Shown: piece after piece, positions 57,123-64,000 of the stretch
Position numbering within the stretch: position 1 is the first letter of the stretch
Layout: the number at the start of each line of letters is the position of its first letter
From: Methylophaga pinxianii
GTDB taxonomy: Bacteria; Pseudomonadota; Gammaproteobacteria; Nitrosococcales; Methylophagaceae
Direction of reading: 5' to 3'
Assembly (NCBI RefSeq): GCF_020447225.1
Contig: NZ_JAJAEO010000188.1
Coordinates: forward strand, 1-64,000
DNA length: 64,000 bases
Notes under the pieces: generated by a model
What the model was told of the DNA's origin: nothing
The model's input: the letters and a program-made list of their open reading frames with translations, nothing else
The model's database searches: none
Program-made: the position numbers and the translations under genes

Positions 57123-58418
57123 ATGAAATATCAAATGAATCCGTTTGTGAACAGGGGATTGATGGCGCTGCTCATTGCCGCGTTATTATTATGGACTGTT
57201 GCAGTGCGTGCCGAGAGTCGTGCGAGTCTCGATTTGGCCACAGCGCTGGAACGCACCTTATTGCAGAGTCCGAGATTACAGCAGTTTCCCTATCAACAGC
57301 GAGCGCTTGAAGCGCAGAAACTACAAGCCGGGTTGCCACCCAATCCGCAATTACAGGCAGATTTGGAAAATGTGCTGGGCACCGGCAATAGCCGGGGTCT
57401 TTCCGGTGCGGAATTAACTTTATCGTTAAGCCAGCTTATTGAAATGGGCGATAAACGCCAGAAACGCGTCGATCTGGTCGATGCCAAATCCAGCCAATTG
57501 CAACAGCAATTCGAGATTCAGCGGCTGGACACACTATCTGAGGTAACCGCCAAGTATCTGCAGGCGTTACGGATAGATGCATTGATAAGCTGGAATCAAA
57601 GGCGTATTCAGATTGAGCAGCAGGCCCTGGAGGTTATACAACAACGTGCTGCCGCCGGAGCGGTCGGTCAGGCAGATGTTTTACGTATGCAACTGTTGCT
57701 TGAACGCTCTGAGTCCAGACAGCAACAGCTAAATGGTCAACGCAAACTTGCTTATCAGCAAGTCGCTGCCAGCTGGGGTGAAGAAGTCGATTTTGCCGAG
57801 CTGGAAGGCCAATTACAGCAACTGCCAGTGTTGCCGGAGCAGTCGGCACTGGAACAAGCCATTTTGCAGTCTCCTCAATTTTTACAAAGCCACACTTTAA
57901 TTCGTTTGCGCGAGGCGCAGTTACGTCTTAGTGAGGCAAAGTCGAAAGCGGATGTCAGTTTCGGTGCCGGGATTAGACGGTTGGAAGGCCAAAATGACAA
58001 TGCACTGGTATTCAGTTTTTCGATGCCATTACAGTTATACGACCGTAATCAAGGCAATATAGCCGCTGCCCATGCGGAGTATGAAGCCGGCGTGTTGCAG
58101 CAACAGCTGACACAAACTGAATTGCGGATGGCCTTATTGGAAATCTATCAGGCCATGTTCAACAACCATCAGCAAATTGAACGGTTACAACAAACGCTGA
58201 TTCCATTAACACAGGCACTGTTAAAGCAAACCGAAACTGGTTATCAAGCTGGTCAATACAATGTCTTGCAATGGATTGATGCTCAAATCGAAGCGTTTAC
58301 AGTTGAACGTGATCTGATTGAAGCACAAACCGCTGTACATACACAGTTATTAGAGTTGGAGCGGTTAACCGGGATGCCTTTAAGCCGCTCAATCTTTACT
58401 GCCAGTTATCAGGAATAG
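57123..58418 (+). CDS. czcC: Outer membrane factor CzcC
   Basis: A 431-residue TolC-family channel of a tripartite metal efflux system. It has a signal peptide (about 1-31 ending VRAES) and two long helical repeats (ATALERTLLQSPRLQQ, SLSQLIEMGDKRQKRV, AGQYNVLQWIDAQIEA). SLIEMGDKRQKR-type motifs are common in CzcC. I chose ATG 57123, with GGAG 7 nt upstream; ATG 57111 is possible. czcB starts 4 nt after its stop. Confidence 0.88.
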   Translation: MKYQMNPFVNRGLMALLIAALLLWTVAVRAESRASLDLATALERTLLQSPRLQQFPYQQRALEAQKLQAGLPPNPQLQADLENVLGTGNSRGLSGAELTLSLSQLIEMGDKRQKRVDLVDAKSSQLQQQFEIQRLDTLSEVTAKYLQALRIDALISWNQRRIQIEQQALEVIQQRAAAGAVGQADVLRMQLLLERSESRQQQLNGQRKLAYQQVAASWGEEVDFAELEGQLQQLPVLPEQSALEQAILQSPQFLQSHTLIRLREAQLRLSEAKSKADVSFGAGIRRLEGQNDNALVFSFSMPLQLYDRNQGNIAAAHAEYEAGVLQQQLTQTELRMALLEIYQAMFNNHQQIERLQQTLIPLTQALLKQTETGYQAGQYNVLQWIDAQIEAFTVERDLIEAQTAVHTQLLELERLTGMPLSRSIFTASYQE

Positions 58419-58422
58419 TCCG

Positions 58423-59649
58423 ATGAAATTAATCACCTTATTTTTTAGCCTGCTGGCACTGTCGAGTTCAGTGGTCCTAGCGGCGACCGATCATGCTCAT
58501 AAAGAACAGCATGATCATGAAGAAACCCTGGAAGGACCGCATGGTGGAAGGTTATTGGAAAATGAAAACTTTGCGGTGGAAATAACCATTTATGAACAAG
58601 GCGTACCGCCGGAAATGCGGGTTTATGCCTATGAAAATGGAAAGCCAGTCGATCCTCAGCAGATCAATTTGACGGTAACGTTAACGCGGCTGGACGAGGA
58701 ACAGAATCTTATCGACTTTACGGCCGAAGCTGATTATCTGCTAGGGGATACGGTAATAGACGAGCCACATTCATTTGAAGTGATTGTGGAAGCCGAATAT
58801 CAGGGAAAGTCCCACCATTGGCACTATGACAGTTTTGAAGGTCGCAGCATGATAACTGATCGCATGATAACGCTGACAGGAATAGAAACAGAGCCAGCTG
58901 GACCGCAAACCTTATCCATAACCAATTCCCTTTACGGTGTAGTCAGCGTAGCGGAGGACCGTCAGTATCGGGTACATGCGCCGTATCCCGGCATTATTGA
59001 GTCGGTGATGGTCAGTACCGGCGATAAGGTCAAAAAAGGTCAGGTGCTAGTGACTGTACGTAATCAAACCACTTTACAAAGCTACTCTATCCGCAGTCCG
59101 GCCAACGGTGAGGTCACACAGCGTATGGCCAATGCCGGTGACCACAGTGATATGGGCAGTTTACTGGAAGTCAGTGATTTATCCCGAGTCTGGGTTGAGC
59201 TGTCGATGTTCCCAGCCGATATCGAACAATTACAGGTCGGTATGCCGGTCAAGGTGAAGGATTTGCATCAACATGAATCAGCTGAGGGAAAAATCAGTTA
59301 CATCTCTCCCAAGATGACCGGCGGACACATTGCCCGCGCGCGGGCTGAAATTACCAATGCAGAGGGTCATTGGCGTCCTGGTATGCATGTCAACGCTGAA
59401 GTGCTAGTTGAACAATACCCTGCTGAGCTGGCAGTAAAACACAGCGCCATTCAAAGTTACCGGGATATGCCGGTGGTGTTTGTCCGTTATGGCAATACGT
59501 TTGAAGTCAGAATGCTCACTTTTGGCAAACAGGGGGCGGACTATATCGAAGTGCTTTCCGGATTAAAACCAGGTAGCCAGTATGTGACGACAAACAGTTT
59601 TCTGCTCAAGGCGGAGGTGCTTAAATCCGGCGCCACCCATGATCACTAG
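58423..59649 (+). CDS. czcB: Periplasmic adaptor CzcB
   Basis: A 408-residue membrane fusion protein. After the signal peptide (1-20) comes a His-rich metal-binding stretch (DHAHKEQHDHEE) and GPHGGRLLE, as in CzcB N-terminal domains. The lipoyl/beta-barrel core has SVMVSTGDKVKKGQVLVTV and SPANGEVTQRM, and it ends in HDH. It links CzcA to CzcC and may hand over metal ions. The stop is 9 nt before czcA. Confidence 0.9.
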   Translation: MKLITLFFSLLALSSSVVLAATDHAHKEQHDHEETLEGPHGGRLLENENFAVEITIYEQGVPPEMRVYAYENGKPVDPQQINLTVTLTRLDEEQNLIDFTAEADYLLGDTVIDEPHSFEVIVEAEYQGKSHHWHYDSFEGRSMITDRMITLTGIETEPAGPQTLSITNSLYGVVSVAEDRQYRVHAPYPGIIESVMVSTGDKVKKGQVLVTVRNQTTLQSYSIRSPANGEVTQRMANAGDHSDMGSLLEVSDLSRVWVELSMFPADIEQLQVGMPVKVKDLHQHESAEGKISYISPKMTGGHIARARAEITNAEGHWRPGMHVNAEVLVEQYPAELAVKHSAIQSYRDMPVVFVRYGNTFEVRMLTFGKQGADYIEVLSGLKPGSQYVTTNSFLLKAEVLKSGATHDH

Positions 59650-62781
<3,132 letters not shown>

Positions 62782-62792
62782 CGCAGTAATAA

Positions 62793-62817
62793 AAAGGCCG
62801 GGAGAACCCCGGCCTTT
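62793..62817. terminator. Terminator between czcA and the DUF4168 gene
   Basis: AAAGGCCGGG and CCCGGCCTTT form a 10-bp stem with a 5-nt loop, flanked by A and T residues, so it can work in both directions. Confidence 0.85.
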
Positions 62818-62843
62818 CCACAACAAACGAAGCTGAAACGAAA

Positions 62844-63233
62844 TTAGTTCAGCATAGATTGCACTTTATTGCGCAACTCAGGATCACTTTGGATGGCCAA
62901 AGCAATATTACTGTAAGTTTCGACATCTAAACCGGTGTCTTGCACCGTTTGAACCATTTTCTGGCTCGCTTCTTGTTGTAATTGGGCTGCTTGGTCTGGA
63001 TCTTCTGTGCTTTCCAGACGGCCGGAATATTCACTACGAATACCTTCTAAATCTTCCTGAACATCAGCAAATTTTTTCAAATCAGCTTCACTGAAATCAG
63101 CAGCTTGATTAGATTCAGGCATAGGGGCTTGTTGTGGTGCAGCTTGTGGTGCTTGTGTACCTTGCTCTGCCATTGCAGAAGTACTCAAACCTAATGCCAT
63201 TAAGATAGAAACTAATGTGGCTGTTTTTTTCAT
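62844..63233 (-). CDS. DUF4168 secreted protein
   Basis: A 129-residue exported protein with a signal peptide (1-22, ending AMA), a Gln/Pro/Ala-rich linker (24-45), and a helical DUF4168 domain (DFSEADLKKFADVQEDLEGIR and NIALAIQSDPELRNKVQ, in parts). Function of the family is unknown. AAGGA lies upstream of the ATG. Single gene between the czc terminator and the divergent sensor gene, 207 nt away. Confidence 0.82.
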   Translation of the reverse strand: MKKTATLVSILMALGLSTSAMAEQGTQAPQAAPQQAPMPESNQAADFSEADLKKFADVQEDLEGIRSEYSGRLESTEDPDQAAQLQQEASQKMVQTVQDTGLDVETYSNIALAIQSDPELRNKVQSMLN

Positions 63234-63440
63234 GGTGTTTTCCTTTATTGATTATGAAACACAATGTCAATGTTGCGAGTTCTATGCCAAAAACTTCGAA
63301 AAAACATAAGTCAATGAATTAAAACAAAATAATGAATTTGTTTATTTTCATCGCCCAGGTTAATAGCTTGACCGACACACTATTGGTGTGTCATTTTGGC
63401 CCATGTGTCATTAGTTCAAATTCCATGAAAGGGTCTAAAG

Positions 63441-64000
63441 ATGCGATTTCCTTCGATTTTTAGCAATCTCCGCTTAGTGCTGATTATGCAAGTCGCTTTG
63501 CCGGTATTGTTGGTTTTGGCAGCAATATTGGCGATTGGACTTTCTATGGTGGGACAGTTTATCGAAGAACGGATGCAGCGAGATCTTCAACAAGTGGCCA
63601 GAACTATTCATCTCCCGGTATCGCAGGCATTGGAACGGGAAGATTTGGATCAATTACAGAATAGTATGGCTTCGGTATTTGGTATCACCGAGGTGTATGG
63701 GGCTTATTTATTTGATGCCAAAGGCAAGCGTTTAAGTAGCTTTGGTGTGGTTAATCCCACCAAAGAGCAGGCAACAGATGCACTTGAACAAATCGTTCAG
63801 GGTGAGTTTGCTCAATATGAACGGATCCGCGGCCAGAATGTATATTCGTTTTTTATGCCATTGTTTGACGCGACCGGACAGCCGAATGGTTTGCTTCAGG
63901 TAACACGGCGACGCAGCGATATTGATCGTGAATTAACCGAATTAAAATATTGGGCTTGGGGTGGCTTTGGGCTGGTGTCATTAATCATCCTGGGTGTAAT
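63441..64000 (+). CDS. Membrane sensor protein, N-terminal part (cut by window end)
   Basis: An open frame of 186 codons runs off the window. It starts MRFPSIFSNLRLVLIMQ. A first membrane helix (about 13-36) is followed by a periplasmic domain of about 130 residues (RTIHLPVSQALEREDLDQL, ITEVYGAYLFDAKGKRLSSF) and a second helix beginning near residue 174. This is the layout of a sensor histidine kinase or diguanylate cyclase; the output domain is out of view. AAAGGG lies upstream of the ATG. Confidence 0.75.
   Translation, partial: MRFPSIFSNLRLVLIMQVALPVLLVLAAILAIGLSMVGQFIEERMQRDLQQVARTIHLPVSQALEREDLDQLQNSMASVFGITEVYGAYLFDAKGKRLSSFGVVNPTKEQATDALEQIVQGEFAQYERIRGQNVYSFFMPLFDATGQPNGLLQVTRRRSDIDRELTELKYWAWGGFGLVSLIILGV

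Overview
The window is a 64 kb stretch of a gammaproteobacterial chromosome with moderate GC. It is gene-dense and mostly housekeeping. I found no prophage, insertion sequence or CRISPR array. A four-gene block at 13.3-16.6 kb encodes proteins tied to tetrahydromethanopterin and methanofuran cofactor biosynthesis, which in bacteria points to a methylotroph. With the general gammaproteobacterial gene set this suggests a Methylophaga-like organism. That assignment is inference; no rRNA is present to settle it.

Layout. 0-2.3 kb: histidine genes hisB-hisH-hisA-hisF on the minus strand, with hisF cut by the window edge. 2.4-7.4 kb: fnr, an OmpW-like porin behind a near-consensus FNR box, murJ, a Sco-like thioredoxin-fold protein, oxyR and a divergent rubredoxin. 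7.5-13.1 kb: recF-gyrB (two parS-like palindromes inside recF, no dnaA/dnaN beside it), cytochrome b561 and NDH-2. 13.3-16.6 kb: the cofactor block. 16.6-21.2 kb: DUF2798 protein, a LysR regulator, and metE with divergent metR. 21.2-26.6 kb: a tight minus-strand operon gpmI-envC-ctpA-DJ-1-tandem receiver. 26.8-30.2 kb: ArsR-like regulator, rhodanese, grxC, secB, gpsA and a lipoprotein. 30.3-33 kb: MidA-like methyltransferase and the pterin/folate genes folM, folK and folB. 33-39.4 kb: plsY, tsaD and the macromolecular-synthesis genes rpsU-yqeY-dnaG-rpoD, followed by tRNA-Ile(CAT).

From 39.4 kb the content is more accessory. There are an ankyrin protein, Pmp3 and entericidin-like small proteins, a FecR/OmpA/TolC trio, and a stand-alone molybdopterin oxidoreductase. 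Next come tpx, an unrecognised protein, and an IorAB-type molybdenum hydroxylase with its own XdhC and MocA maturation factors beside a Crp/Fnr regulator. A run of small envelope or stress proteins fills 52.8-54.9 kb, followed by a sodium:solute symporter. The last 7 kb hold a small lipoprotein, a His-rich secreted protein, the czcCBA divalent-metal efflux system, a DUF4168 protein and the start of a membrane sensor protein cut by the window end.

Functional threads. Redox sensing recurs (FNR, OxyR, Tpx, rubredoxin, glutaredoxin, rhodanese). Pterin chemistry appears twice (methanopterin block, folM/folK/folB), and molybdenum enzymes appear as two separate systems. Several genes below 60 codons were found by reading the intergenic sequence: rubredoxin, Pmp3, an entericidin-like lipoprotein and a DUF1328 protein.
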